Source: an uncultured Oscillospiraceae bacterium (lineage in GTDB: Bacteria > Bacillota > Clostridia > Oscillospirales > Ruminococcaceae). From it: DNA of 64,000 bases. Position numbers and translations under genes: made by a program. The notes below the pieces were generated by a model, which did no database searches, was not told the origin of the DNA, and saw only the letters and a list, made by a program, of their open reading frames with translations. Below, one piece after another: positions 25,061-33,759 of the stretch. Numbering within the stretch: position 1 is the stretch's first letter; every line of letters begins with the position of its first letter. The stretch spans positions 7,196-71,195 of the forward strand of contig CAJUMS010000003.1 in assembly GCA_910587465.1 (NCBI GenBank). The letters run 5' to 3'.

Positions 25061-25615
25061 ATGAATAAAATAACTATTTACAGTACCGAAAATCCAATGC
25101 CGCGCGAGAGCTTTGAGCAGCTGTTTAAAATAATCGAATACTCATTCCCGAAGGATGAGCGCCGCAGTTTCAACGAGCATTTTAACGAGTTTCAAAAGCC
25201 GCGTTTCCGTTCACTTGTACAGGAGGAAAACGGAAATATCGAAGGACTTATGAACTACTGGCAGCTTGACGGTTTCATATATTTAGAGCACTTCGCTATC
25301 GCCAAAGAATTGCGTGGTCACGGTCTCGGCTCGGAGCTGATGGAAAAGCTTTGTAAAATCACAAAATGCCCGATAATACTTGAGGTCGAACCACCAGAAA
25401 CAAGCGATGCCGCAGTCCACAGAATAGGTTTTTACAAACGGCTGGGCTTTCACCTCAACGAATACGAATACTACCAGCCTCCCTATCACAATGGTGAAAA
25501 GCCCGTGCGGCTGATGATAATGTCAAGACCGTCTCCGCTCTCGAAAACACTGTTTGCGGAGATCAAGCATATACTCTACCGCGACGCTTACGAAACGGAC
25601 GAGAATTTTATGTAA
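25061..25615 (+). CDS. GNAT family N-acetyltransferase
   Basis: 184 residues. ATG 25061 has AAAGGAG 7 bases upstream. The GNAT fold is recognised by YLEHFAIAKELRGHGLGSEL (strand beta4 and the acetyl-CoA pyrophosphate loop, R-G-H-G-L-G) and by VHRIGFYKRLGFHL near the C-terminus. The sequence between (IILEVEPPE) is typical of small Firmicute GNATs. The substrate is unknown. It is divergent from sigK with only 33 bases between the starts, so the promoters of both must overlap neighbouring coding DNA. Confidence 0.8.
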   Translation: MNKITIYSTENPMPRESFEQLFKIIEYSFPKDERRSFNEHFNEFQKPRFRSLVQEENGNIEGLMNYWQLDGFIYLEHFAIAKELRGHGLGSELMEKLCKITKCPIILEVEPPETSDAAVHRIGFYKRLGFHLNEYEYYQPPYHNGEKPVRLMIMSRPSPLSKTLFAEIKHILYRDAYETDENFM

Positions 25616-25815
25616 AAATAAATTCAAGCCGTCCGATTTTTTGGACAGCCGACCGAAAATATTTCTTTTTGCATATACTAATCCCACTTTAATTCGTTCA
25701 ATTTATTATGATTTGTTCAGCAAAGTAATTCATCTTTTTATGGGAAACTCTAAGCGAGATTAGTACCAGTATATTCGATAATGCTTGTTTTTTATTACAT
25801 AAATATAACAAAGCC

Positions 25816-25839
25816 GCCTGTCCGTTAGAACGGACAGGC
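25816..25839 (-). terminator. Terminator of solute-binding protein gene
   Basis: Strong stem GCCTGTCCG/CGGACAGGC with a tight loop, 9 bases after the stop at 25848, then a T-rich stretch on the minus strand. Confidence 0.7.
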
Positions 25840-25847
25840 AGTCGATC

Positions 25848-27473
25848 TTAATCGAATATCTTCGCCAACGTGAAATCCACCGTCTTTGAAAAAGGATCAT
25901 ACACGATATCGGTAATGCCCTCCACCGTGAAAAAGTATTCATTTTTACAATACAAAGGAACAAACGCCGCTTTGTTGATAAGCTCCTGCTCGGCATCAAG
26001 ATATTTTTTCGCGCTGTCGGAAAGCTCAACGGTCTCTTTTGCCTTTTTCAATATCTCCTCAAATACGCTGTCGGAGTAATGGGAATGGTTTTCATAGTTA
26101 TCCGCACTGAATTGCTCCAGATACGCAGACGGACTGTTGTATTTGCCCGAAAGCTCGATAACAGCGATATCGTAATCGCCGCTGTCAAGTCTTGCGTTGT
26201 ACTCCTCGTCATCCAGTTGCTCGACAACGCAGTAGAACCCGAATTCGCGCTGCCACTCCTGCATCACATACGACACAGCTGTCTCGGCAACGCTATCCGG
26301 AACGATTATTCTCGCACCCGTAAACAGGCTCGTATTAAGTTGCGGCTGTGCTTTCAGGAAGTATTTGCGCGCAGACGTGAGATCATATTCAAGCAGCTTA
26401 CAGCGTCCAACGATCTCACGATAACTCTTATCAAGCATTGACACCTGAGCGGGTACAATCCCTTCTGCCGCCTCAAATTCGGGAACCGCGGATCTTATCG
26501 CTTCACGGTCTGTCAACAGAGCAAGCGCCATACAGAAGTGGCTGTTTGAAAAAAGCGTTGAATTCCTGTTGAACACTATCCCGCCGGTAATGGTACTGAA
26601 TTCCTCTCCTATAACATCACCCTTGATCAGCACCTTGTCATTGTTGGAAACAGAAATGCAGTTCACGTCGCTGCCAAGAAAATCCTCGATAAAAAGCTCC
26701 TTGTCGCGAATATATAATGTAACTGCAGCTGGACAAATCTCACGCGACTCGGCATTCTTGTAATTCCTGCCGAGAGTAATACTGTTCGAATCTTTGTCGG
26801 CATACGGTTCGTACAGCCACCTACGCACATAGAAGGAGCCGTTTGAAGGCGTACATTCATCCGACAGACCGTACTTGCCCTGCGACTGTATAAAAAACTT
26901 TTTGCTGCATGGCATTGCGGGCGGCTCAGTGAGCATTGTCAGAAATCGCGAGTTGGGATAATCAAGCGTTATCTCAAGCTCGTAATCACCCTTTGCTTTT
27001 ACACCCAACAATGAGTTGTCCGTAATCTTGCCCGTATTCAGCAGCTCCGAATTCTTTATGCAATAATAATCACGCGCATGAGGCGCTCTTGTTTCGGGCA
27101 TAAAAAGACGCGTAAAACCATACACAAAATCATCCGCTGTGCATTTATCCTCAAATTCATCATTGTCAATCCAATATATATCCTGTTTTAGCTTAAAGTT
27201 ATACGTCAGTCCGTCATCTGAAACCGTGAAATCCGACGCCACGCCGGCTTTTACAGAGCCGTCCTTGTCCAGTGTCAGCAAGCCCATAAATACATTCTCG
27301 ATAATGATATCGGAATTCGGATCGTCCGCAATCTGCGGATCGAGCGTTACGGGATTTGAGGAAATATTGTATTTAAACGTATAATCGCAGCCGTCGTCCT
27401 CACGGCAGCCAGACGCGGTAAGCAGCATAAACGACGCAGCAATCACCGCGGCTAATTTTTTCGGTATATTTAT
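25848..27473 (-). CDS. Family 5 extracellular solute-binding lipoprotein (oligopeptide-type)
   Basis: 541 residues if read from an ATA at 27473; the first standard start (GTG 27446) would give 532 but loses the basic n-region. AAGGGAG stands 8 bases before the ATA, and the reading INIPKKLAAVIAASFMLLTASGC would be a perfect lipoprotein signal. The mature protein has the SBP_bac_5 pattern: NPVTLDPQIADDPNS, ENVFMGLLTLDKDG, GLTYNFKLKQDIYWIDND, TADDFVYGFTRL. It binds peptides or similar ligands for an ABC importer, none of which is encoded nearby. The start codon is the odd point. Confidence 0.82.
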   Translation of the reverse strand: MNIPKKLAAVIAASFMLLTASGCREDDGCDYTFKYNISSNPVTLDPQIADDPNSDIIIENVFMGLLTLDKDGSVKAGVASDFTVSDDGLTYNFKLKQDIYWIDNDEFEDKCTADDFVYGFTRLFMPETRAPHARDYYCIKNSELLNTGKITDNSLLGVKAKGDYELEITLDYPNSRFLTMLTEPPAMPCSKKFFIQSQGKYGLSDECTPSNGSFYVRRWLYEPYADKDSNSITLGRNYKNAESREICPAAVTLYIRDKELFIEDFLGSDVNCISVSNNDKVLIKGDVIGEEFSTITGGIVFNRNSTLFSNSHFCMALALLTDREAIRSAVPEFEAAEGIVPAQVSMLDKSYREIVGRCKLLEYDLTSARKYFLKAQPQLNTSLFTGARIIVPDSVAETAVSYVMQEWQREFGFYCVVEQLDDEEYNARLDSGDYDIAVIELSGKYNSPSAYLEQFSADNYENHSHYSDSVFEEILKKAKETVELSDSAKKYLDAEQELINKAAFVPLYCKNEYFFTVEGITDIVYDPFSKTVDFTLAKIFD

Positions 27474-27511
27474 GTCGATCGCTCCCTTGATTAAATCCGA
27501 TTACTGAATAT

Positions 27512-27540
27512 ATTGTAACATATATTTATAAATAAATCAA
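27512..27540 (-). promoter_or_regulatory. Sigma-A promoter of solute-binding protein gene
   Basis: TTGATT (27535-27540), 17-base spacer, TACAAT (27512-27517) on the minus strand. Confidence 0.65.
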
Positions 27541-27559
27541 CCAAAAAATTATTACATTT

Positions 27560-28063
27560 TTACAAAATATATGTGATAACCATATTTTCCTCAAGTGTCA
27601 TTTTCATATCAATGAGACGCTGATTTTCACTTCCGCGGAACGGAAGTGAAAATGTTTTGCGTTCTTCAATAAAACGCCCGTCAACCAATACGTCGATTAT
27701 CGACATCAGCTTTCCGACATAGTACTCGCTCTCAGCCATTTTCCACAACTCTTTCATCGTCCAGCCGGTGTAACACCATATATCATACCCATGTTCTTTA
27801 AAGCGTTTGCCAAGCTCGTAAAGCTCCTTAGCCTGCGAAAACGGCTCGCCGCCCGAAAACGTTACGCCCTTGTTGAGCGGGTCGTCAACGCACTCACGAA
27901 ACAGCTCGTCCGTATCGACTATCCGCCCGCTCTCAAAATCATGCGTCTGCGGATTGTGACAGCCCGGACAGTTGTGCGGACATCCTTGCACAAAAACCGT
28001 ATATCTGAACCCGGGACCGTCAACGATAGACTCCGAAACCGTCCCCGAAATACGTATATCCAT
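27560..28063 (-). CDS. nrdG: Anaerobic ribonucleotide reductase activating enzyme
   Basis: 167 residues; ATG 28063 with GGAGG upstream. It is a radical-SAM protein with the FeS motif QGCPHNCPGCHNPQTH (C-x3-C-x2-C) and the SAM-binding TFSGGEPF. It generates the glycyl radical on NrdD using SAM and a [4Fe-4S] cluster. Length is usual (155-175). It lies directly downstream of nrdD in the same direction, separated by a small hairpin that may reduce its expression. Confidence 0.92.
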   Translation of the reverse strand: MDIRISGTVSESIVDGPGFRYTVFVQGCPHNCPGCHNPQTHDFESGRIVDTDELFRECVDDPLNKGVTFSGGEPFSQAKELYELGKRFKEHGYDIWCYTGWTMKELWKMAESEYYVGKLMSIIDVLVDGRFIEERKTFSLPFRGSENQRLIDMKMTLEENMVITYIL

Positions 28064-28089
28064 AGTATCCTCCAATAACACACATGGAA

Positions 28090-28111
28090 ACAGCCGCCGT
28101 ACAGCGGCTGT
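28090..28111 (-). terminator. Intercistronic hairpin between nrdD and nrdG
   Basis: 8-bp stem ACAGCCGC/GCGGCTGT with a 6-base loop, followed by only TTT on the minus strand. A partial terminator or mRNA-stabilising hairpin. Confidence 0.45.
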
Positions 28112-28117
28112 AATATA

Positions 28118-30376
28118 TCACTCTTTAGTAAATCTTCTCGGCCGCTCAATACGGTCAATCTGAACCTCGTCCGCGCGGCGGTGACACATAGGACACTCAT
28201 CGTCAATAATACCAGTAAATCCGCAACAAGGGTCACGGTCAATCGGGTGATTGATCGCGCCGTAGCCTATCCCTTGATCCTTCATATAACGCACCACCTG
28301 CTCAAACGCGTCTAGGTTTTTCAACGGGTCTCCGTCCAGTTCCACATAACTGATATGCCCTCCGTTCGTCAGCGCGTGATAAGGAGCTTCAATACGTATC
28401 TTCTTAAACGCGCTTATCGGATAATAAACGGGAACATGGAACGAATTCGTGTAATAATCCTTGTCGGTTATCCCCTTGATCTCGCCGTAGTGTTTTCTAT
28501 CAATGGCAATAAATCTTCCCGAAAGCCCCTCCGCAGGAGTAGCAAGCAGGCTGAAATTAAGTCCTGTCTTTTCGACCTGGACATCTATCTTTTCACGCAT
28601 ATGAGTGACTATTTCAAAGCCGAGTTTCTGAGCCTCCTCATTTTCACCGTGATGTACACCGATAAGCGAGACGAGACATTCCGCCAACCCGATAAAGCCT
28701 ACGGACAGTGTACCGTGCTTCAATATCTCACCGATGTTGTCGTTTTCTGAAAGTTTCTCGGAATCTATCCACACGCCCTGTCCCATAAGGAACGGATAAT
28801 TCTTCACCCGTTTTTGACATTGTATCTTAAAACGCTGCAAAAGCTGCTCAAACACCATTTCCATAGTGTCGTCAAGCATTTTGTAGAACCTGTTGATATC
28901 GCGGTTTGCCTCAATACCAAGTCTCGGCAAGTTGATAGTGGTAAAGCTGAGATTTCCCCTGCCCGTTACTATCTCGCGTGATTTGTCGTAATTGTTGCCG
29001 ATAACGCGCGTGCGGCAACCCATATAGGCGATCTCGGTATTATAGTCGCCCTCCTTGTAAAATTGCAGATTGAACGGCGCGTCAATAAAACTGAAATTCG
29101 GGAACATTCTCTTAGCCGAAACGCGCATAGCAAGCTTGAAGAGATCGTAATTTGGTTCGCCCTCGTTATAATTTACGCCCTCCTTTACCTTAAAGATGTG
29201 AATCGGGAAAATAGGTGTTTCACCGTTTCCGAGACCGCTCTCGGTCGCGAGCATAACGTTACGCGTCACCATTCTGCCCTCGGGCGAGGTATCCGTGCCG
29301 TAATTTATCGAGGAGAACGGGTTTTGCGCACCCGCACGAGAATTCATTGTGTTAAGGTTATGAATAAGCGCCTCCATTGCCTGATAGGTCGCTCGGTCTG
29401 TTTCCGCCTCGGCGAGTTGCTCAGCCTCATCCTGAAGCTCCGTGAACTTGTCTCCGAACTCCGGAGCGAGTATCTCCCACTCCTTCGCCTTGTAATCGTA
29501 ATTATCCTGTAATCTCGGATACAGACCGAATTCCGTTTCGATCTTCTCTTCGGTCTGCTTCAGATTATCGCGTATCTCGTTGTAGTCCTTTCCGAACGTG
29601 TACAACACTGCCTTTGCGAGGTTGGTAATATACATTCTTCTAAATGTTTTCTTAACTCCCTCCGCCATTGCGTAGTCAAAATTCGGCACAGACTGACCAC
29701 CGTGCTGGTCGTTCTGATTAGACTGAATGGCAATGCAGGCAAGCGCAGCATAGCTTGATATATCGTTCGGCTCACGCAGAAAACCATGACCCGTCGAAAA
29801 TCCGCCGTCAAACAGCTTAAGCAGATCGATCTGACAGCAGGTCGTCGTGAGCGTGAGAAAATCAAGATCGTGTATATGGATATCGCCGTTTATATGCGCG
29901 TGGGAATGTGCCTCGTCGAGCACATACATCTCGTTGAACTGTTTTGCACCCTCGCTTCCGTATTTCAGCATAGTGCCCATAGCGGTATCGCCGTCAATGT
30001 TGGCATTCTCGCGCTTGATATCACAGTCTGCGGCGGACGAAAACGTCAAATTCTCGTATATCTTCATAAGTGTGGAATCCATCTCTCGGCGTCTTGTACG
30101 GTCAGCACGGTAAAGAATATACGCCTTTGCCGTCTTGGCGTGACCGCCCTCGATCAGAACGCGCTCCACCACATCCTGAACCTCCTCGACTGAGGGATTT
30201 CGCCCGATTATCGTCTCCGACAGCTTCTGGCAAACGTCGTCGGCAAGCTGCATAGCCTCGTTGTAATCGTTTCCGCCTACCGACTGCGCCGCCTTATAGA
30301 TGGCCCCCGCGATCTTTTCGATATTGAACGGAACCTGTCTGCCGTCGCGCTTATTTATCATTGTGATCATTGCCAT
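28118..30376 (-). CDS. nrdD: Anaerobic ribonucleoside-triphosphate reductase, with atypical C-terminus
   Basis: 752 residues. An N-terminal ATP-cone (MINKRDGRQVPFNIEKIAGA) is followed by the class III reductase body (GRGNLSFTTINLPRLGIEA; MGCRTRVIG). Near the C-terminus are the zinc cysteines (DPCCGFTGIIDDECPMC). NrdD makes dNTPs from NTPs in the absence of oxygen. The odd point is the end: after EVQIDRIER family members continue with a glycyl-radical loop such as R-I-T-G-Y-L-V plus about 20 residues, whereas this gene ends RPRRFTKE. No other frame supplies the missing motif. Either the gene is truncated or the local sequence is wrong. It leads an operon with nrdG. Confidence 0.9.
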   Translation of the reverse strand: MAMITMINKRDGRQVPFNIEKIAGAIYKAAQSVGGNDYNEAMQLADDVCQKLSETIIGRNPSVEEVQDVVERVLIEGGHAKTAKAYILYRADRTRRREMDSTLMKIYENLTFSSAADCDIKRENANIDGDTAMGTMLKYGSEGAKQFNEMYVLDEAHSHAHINGDIHIHDLDFLTLTTTCCQIDLLKLFDGGFSTGHGFLREPNDISSYAALACIAIQSNQNDQHGGQSVPNFDYAMAEGVKKTFRRMYITNLAKAVLYTFGKDYNEIRDNLKQTEEKIETEFGLYPRLQDNYDYKAKEWEILAPEFGDKFTELQDEAEQLAEAETDRATYQAMEALIHNLNTMNSRAGAQNPFSSINYGTDTSPEGRMVTRNVMLATESGLGNGETPIFPIHIFKVKEGVNYNEGEPNYDLFKLAMRVSAKRMFPNFSFIDAPFNLQFYKEGDYNTEIAYMGCRTRVIGNNYDKSREIVTGRGNLSFTTINLPRLGIEANRDINRFYKMLDDTMEMVFEQLLQRFKIQCQKRVKNYPFLMGQGVWIDSEKLSENDNIGEILKHGTLSVGFIGLAECLVSLIGVHHGENEEAQKLGFEIVTHMREKIDVQVEKTGLNFSLLATPAEGLSGRFIAIDRKHYGEIKGITDKDYYTNSFHVPVYYPISAFKKIRIEAPYHALTNGGHISYVELDGDPLKNLDAFEQVVRYMKDQGIGYGAINHPIDRDPCCGFTGIIDDECPMCHRRADEVQIDRIERPRRFTKE

Positions 30377-30430
30377 TATAATTGCTCCTTAATCTCACTA
30401 CATATTGTACTATTTATACAACATATTTCT

Positions 30431-30459
30431 ATTATATAGTATTTTGATACTTTTGTCAA
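30431..30459 (-). promoter_or_regulatory. Sigma-A promoter of nrdDG with possible NrdR boxes
   Basis: TTGACA (30454-30459), 17-base spacer, TATAAT (30431-30436) on the minus strand. ATACTATATAAT overlaps the -10, and ACAATATGTAGTGA lies 34 bases further downstream. Both partly match the NrdR box and are spaced close to three helical turns, so NrdR repression is plausible. Confidence 0.6.
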
Positions 30460-30571
30460 GGTAGTTTTGCCAAAATCCGAAAATTTTTTTAAACCAATTC
30501 AAGTAGATAAATTCCAACTTCCTGCAATTTGCATTTCAAAACAATGCATACATTTTTTCTAAGAAAAGAAA

Positions 30572-30597
30572 AGACATTCGACTTTACCCGAATGTCT
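30572..30597 (-). terminator. Terminator of small membrane-protein operon
   Basis: 9-bp stem AGACATTCG/CGAATGTCT with an 8-base loop, followed by CTTTTCTTTT on the minus strand. Confidence 0.75.
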
Positions 30598-30622
30598 AAA
30601 AACCATAAATTTACAAATACAT

Positions 30623-30994
30623 TCACACAATAAGCGACTCCAGTTTCTCGACGCTTACAAGGATATCGTTGATAAGAATAGCCGCAAGCGCAATATTGAA
30701 CGCATTGGAAATGCCGATATACGTAGCTTTGGTTCGCTTATGCTTAAGCGTGCCAGCCGCAGCACCAACCCACGCCGCCGAAGCTGCTACCGCAATGACC
30801 AACGCCAGTATACCGCCGAACGCCGTGATCTCGACCTTGAATATACGCGCCAAGACGAGCTCCAGCACGACATCCGTTAGCGGGACGAGCGTCAGCGGAA
30901 GCGTGGCGATAGCCCATTCCTTACGCTTGGACCTGAAAAAAATGATCACAAACAGGATAAAAATTCCCGTGATCGCAATGCATTCAATTGCCAT
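30623..30994 (-). CDS. Small integral membrane protein, unknown function
   Basis: 123 residues. It has three predicted membrane segments: an N-terminal helix (ECIAITGIFILFVIIFF), a middle one and an Ala-rich helix (GGILALVIAVAASAAWVGAAAG). A short cytoplasmic C-terminus follows. AGAGGTG precedes the ATG by 4 bases. It lies 16 bases downstream of another small membrane protein gene, so the two are likely translated from one mRNA. I do not recognise the family. Confidence 0.6.
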   Translation of the reverse strand: MAIECIAITGIFILFVIIFFRSKRKEWAIATLPLTLVPLTDVVLELVLARIFKVEITAFGGILALVIAVAASAAWVGAAAGTLKHKRTKATYIGISNAFNIALAAILINDILVSVEKLESLIV

Positions 30995-31010
30995 AGCACA
31001 CCTCTGCTTA

Positions 31011-31157
31011 TCAGAATATTCCCGCGCTTACTACATTGTTGAACGAAATAAAAAATACAACGGCACATATCGCGAGAATAACAACAGCCGTAATAATACT
31101 GGTGAGTAATACCGAGGCGGGTATCTTTTCACGATCCGTTTTTTTTTGTTTTTTCAT
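31011..31157 (-). CDS. Short single-pass membrane protein
   Basis: 48 residues from ATG 31157 (GGTGGGG upstream). A strongly basic N-terminus (MKKQKKTDREK) precedes one hydrophobic helix (SVLLTSIITAVVILAICAVV). The arrangement is typical of small inner-membrane regulators or accessory subunits. It is the first gene of a pair with the membrane protein just downstream. Confidence 0.55.
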   Translation of the reverse strand: MKKQKKTDREKIPASVLLTSIITAVVILAICAVVFFISFNNVVSAGIF

Positions 31158-31247
31158 ATTGTAATACCCCACCTTAACGTTTTTTAATACTATCATTATA
31201 AACTATTTTTACCAAAAATGCAAGTACTTACTCAAAAATATAACACT

Positions 31248-31877
31248 CTATCTGAATTCACTGCCGTCCGCGCAGAGTATTTTGGTGCGGACAATTCGTA
31301 TATGCTTGATCTCATCGCCCGAAACGTCGCGGTACGCGTTCAGCAGAAGCGCTGGATTGATATTGAAATCATTGCCCGCGGGAAGTCTGAACGTTATCCT
31401 CTCCCCTGCCGTAAGCCCCGAGATAAGCGGCTTAAGGTCTATCTCGGATACGCCCTTTTTGTTCTTCTTTTCGACGATTATTTTCTCACTCTTTGTGAAA
31501 TCGAGAAATTTTTCATTGTCAATATCGGAGGTTATCTCATATTCGGCAGTCGTTATGTCAATATTTTTCAGCACGGGTACGGCAGTCTCCACGGCACGAA
31601 TATCGAACGGCAGCGCTTTATTTAGCCGTTCTGTAACCTCGCAATGCGGTATCTCCTCCAATAATCGAAAATCCATAGCCTCGCGAACACCCTCCTGCCC
31701 TAACGACAGCGGAAGCATAAACTGCACATACATATGCGGATTATATCCCTCGGTGTACCATACGGGGAGCTTTGCGCGCTTTATAGCGCCCTGCATTACC
31801 CGGTTAAGGTCAAGGTGCGAGATATATTTTGCGCGGTCGGTCTTGCTGAAAAACACGCGCGTATTAACGGATGGCAC
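31248..31877 (-). CDS. TIGR03936 family radical-SAM-linked protein (DUF2344)
   Basis: 209 residues from GTG 31877, which has GGAGGTGAT at a normal distance; a TTG at 31895 is the alternative. The opening RVFFSKTDRAKYISHLDLNR and PVWYTEGYNPHM are characteristic. The start overlaps the end of the upstream radical-SAM gene, so the two are translationally coupled, as in most Clostridia, where the pair often precedes rplU or RNase-related genes. Function unknown; the coupling implies a shared role in a methylthiolation-like or RNA/ribosome-linked reaction. Confidence 0.82.
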   Translation of the reverse strand: MPSVNTRVFFSKTDRAKYISHLDLNRVMQGAIKRAKLPVWYTEGYNPHMYVQFMLPLSLGQEGVREAMDFRLLEEIPHCEVTERLNKALPFDIRAVETAVPVLKNIDITTAEYEITSDIDNEKFLDFTKSEKIIVEKKNKKGVSEIDLKPLISGLTAGERITFRLPAGNDFNINPALLLNAYRDVSGDEIKHIRIVRTKILCADGSEFR

Positions 31878-33738
31878 GGCAGATATCACCTCCAACGTTC
31901 TTGATCACTCCGCAATTGGAACACTGCTCGCGGCAGTTTGGCGTTGTTACTCCCTCATGGGCCTTTTTGTTTTCGTTAATGAAGAACTCGCGGCCGACCA
32001 ACATATTTATATGCGACCACGGAGCGATCTCATCATATTCGCGACGGCGGTTGGCGTAAAAGCTCATTTCAAGTCCGCATTCCGCGAACGCCTCGCGCCA
32101 TATGTTCATATTGAAATATTCCTCCCAGCTGTCCAGCTTACAGCCCTTTTTCCACGCCAGATATACCGCCCTGCCTACGCGCCTGTCCGCACGCGCCAAA
32201 ACGGCTTCAAGCAGCGAAACGTCATATTTTGACCTCGAGATCGATATCTTTCTGTCGTTCGCGTACTCCATTAGGTGTTTCTGCTTGGCGCGTATTTCCT
32301 CCTCGCTTGCCTGAGGCTCAAACTCGAACGGCGTGAACGGCTTCGGAATAAATGTGCTCACCGAGATGGACACCGAAGGAGCTTTTCCCTTTTTGCGGTC
32401 GGGATTGGCATAGAACTGCTCAATGACCGCTTTGGCGAGGTCGTAAATGCCCTCAATGTCCTTCTCGGTCTCGGTCGGAAGTCCAAGCATAAAGTACAGC
32501 TTGATAGCACTGTAACCGCCCTCAAACGCGATCTTCACGCTGTCAAGGACATTCTTCTCGGTAACGTTCTTGTTGATAACGTCGCGCAGACGCTGGGAAC
32601 CCGCCTCGGGCGCGAACGTCAGCCCGCTCTTGCGCACGTCGGATATCTCTTTAAGAACTTCCTCACTGAATCTGTCAACACGCAGCGACGGTAGCGAGAG
32701 GTTTATGCCGTTCTTCGAGGTGTAATCGGTAAGACAGGACAACAGACCCTCGATATCCTTATAGTCGCTTGTGGAAAGCGACGAAAGCGAGACCTCATCG
32801 TAGCCCGTATTTTCACAAAGACAGCGTGTCTGATCAAGAATAGTGGACTTCTGCTTTTCACGAAACGGACGGTAAATAAATCCCGCCTGACAGAACCGGC
32901 AGCCGCGTATACAGCCGCGGAGAACTTCAACGACCGCTCTGTTATGCACGATATCACAGAACGGCACAACAAAACTATCCGGAAAATACGCCTTATCAAG
33001 ATCGTGAACTATACGCTTTGTAACGGTTTTCGGAGCGGGCTCCTGCGCGGTTATCGCCTTAACGGTTCCGTCCTCGTTGTATTCAACGTCGTAAAAGCTC
33101 GGGACGTAAATTCCCTCGAGCTGCGCAGCGCGCTCGAGGAACTCCCGCTTTGAGACGTTTTCCTTTTTGCACCGCTCCATAAGGCGCATAAGCTCAAGGT
33201 TGATTTCCTCGCCATCGCCGATAATGAACAGGTCAATAAAGTCGCAAAGCGGCTCGGCATTGCAAACGCACGGTCCGCCCGCGACAACAAGCGGAGTAAG
33301 CTCATTACGTTCCTCTGCAAGTACGGGCAGCCCAGCAAGATCTAGCATTTCGAGTATCGTCGTGTAGCAGAGCTCGTACTGTATCGTAAAGCCGATAAAA
33401 TCAAATTCGCGTATCGGGTCAAGGCTCTCGAGCGCGTACAACGGTATTCCGCGCCTGTGCATCTGCTCCTCCATATCGGGCAGCGGCATAAACACACGCT
33501 CGCACCAGTAATTAGGCACCGCGTTCTTCAAGCCGTAAAGTATCTTCATACCGAGGTGCGACATTCCGATCTCATACGTATCGGGAAAACAAAACGCGAA
33601 CCTCACGTCCACCTTGCTCTTGTCCTTGATGACAGAGCCGACCTCGCCGCCGATATATCTCGCGGGTTTCTGAATATCAAGCAAAAACTCGTCAAGCTTA
33701 TTCATCATTTCAGTGTTTTTATATAAATTATCTGTCAT
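31864..33738 (-). CDS. TIGR03960 family B12-binding radical SAM protein
   Basis: 624 residues. The N-terminal part is cobalamin-binding-like (RFAFCFPDTYEIGMSHLG). The central radical-SAM domain carries the cluster motif GCIRGCRFCQAG (C-x3-C-x2-C). A C-terminal zinc-type segment (NCREQCSNCGVIKN) follows. The family is conserved in Firmicutes, chiefly beside its TIGR03936 partner, as here; the reaction is not known. The gene follows ftsK after 21 bases and is probably part of the tepA-ylzJ-uppP-ftsK transcription unit. Confidence 0.88.
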   Translation of the reverse strand: MTDNLYKNTEMMNKLDEFLLDIQKPARYIGGEVGSVIKDKSKVDVRFAFCFPDTYEIGMSHLGMKILYGLKNAVPNYWCERVFMPLPDMEEQMHRRGIPLYALESLDPIREFDFIGFTIQYELCYTTILEMLDLAGLPVLAEERNELTPLVVAGGPCVCNAEPLCDFIDLFIIGDGEEINLELMRLMERCKKENVSKREFLERAAQLEGIYVPSFYDVEYNEDGTVKAITAQEPAPKTVTKRIVHDLDKAYFPDSFVVPFCDIVHNRAVVEVLRGCIRGCRFCQAGFIYRPFREKQKSTILDQTRCLCENTGYDEVSLSSLSTSDYKDIEGLLSCLTDYTSKNGINLSLPSLRVDRFSEEVLKEISDVRKSGLTFAPEAGSQRLRDVINKNVTEKNVLDSVKIAFEGGYSAIKLYFMLGLPTETEKDIEGIYDLAKAVIEQFYANPDRKKGKAPSVSISVSTFIPKPFTPFEFEPQASEEEIRAKQKHLMEYANDRKISISRSKYDVSLLEAVLARADRRVGRAVYLAWKKGCKLDSWEEYFNMNIWREAFAECGLEMSFYANRRREYDEIAPWSHINMLVGREFFINENKKAHEGVTTPNCREQCSNCGVIKNVGGDICRAIR

Positions 33739-33759
33739 TCCATAAATTTCCTTTATTTT

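Noticed and set aside
28081..28140. Search for the missing NrdD glycyl-radical motif by frameshift
   Set aside because: No minus-strand frame in this stretch encodes an R-x-x-G-Y-L-like segment, so a single indel near the end does not explain the loss.
31282..32232. 316-codon open frame on the plus strand
   Set aside because: Opposite the TIGR03936/TIGR03960 pair; Ser-rich shadow without start signals.
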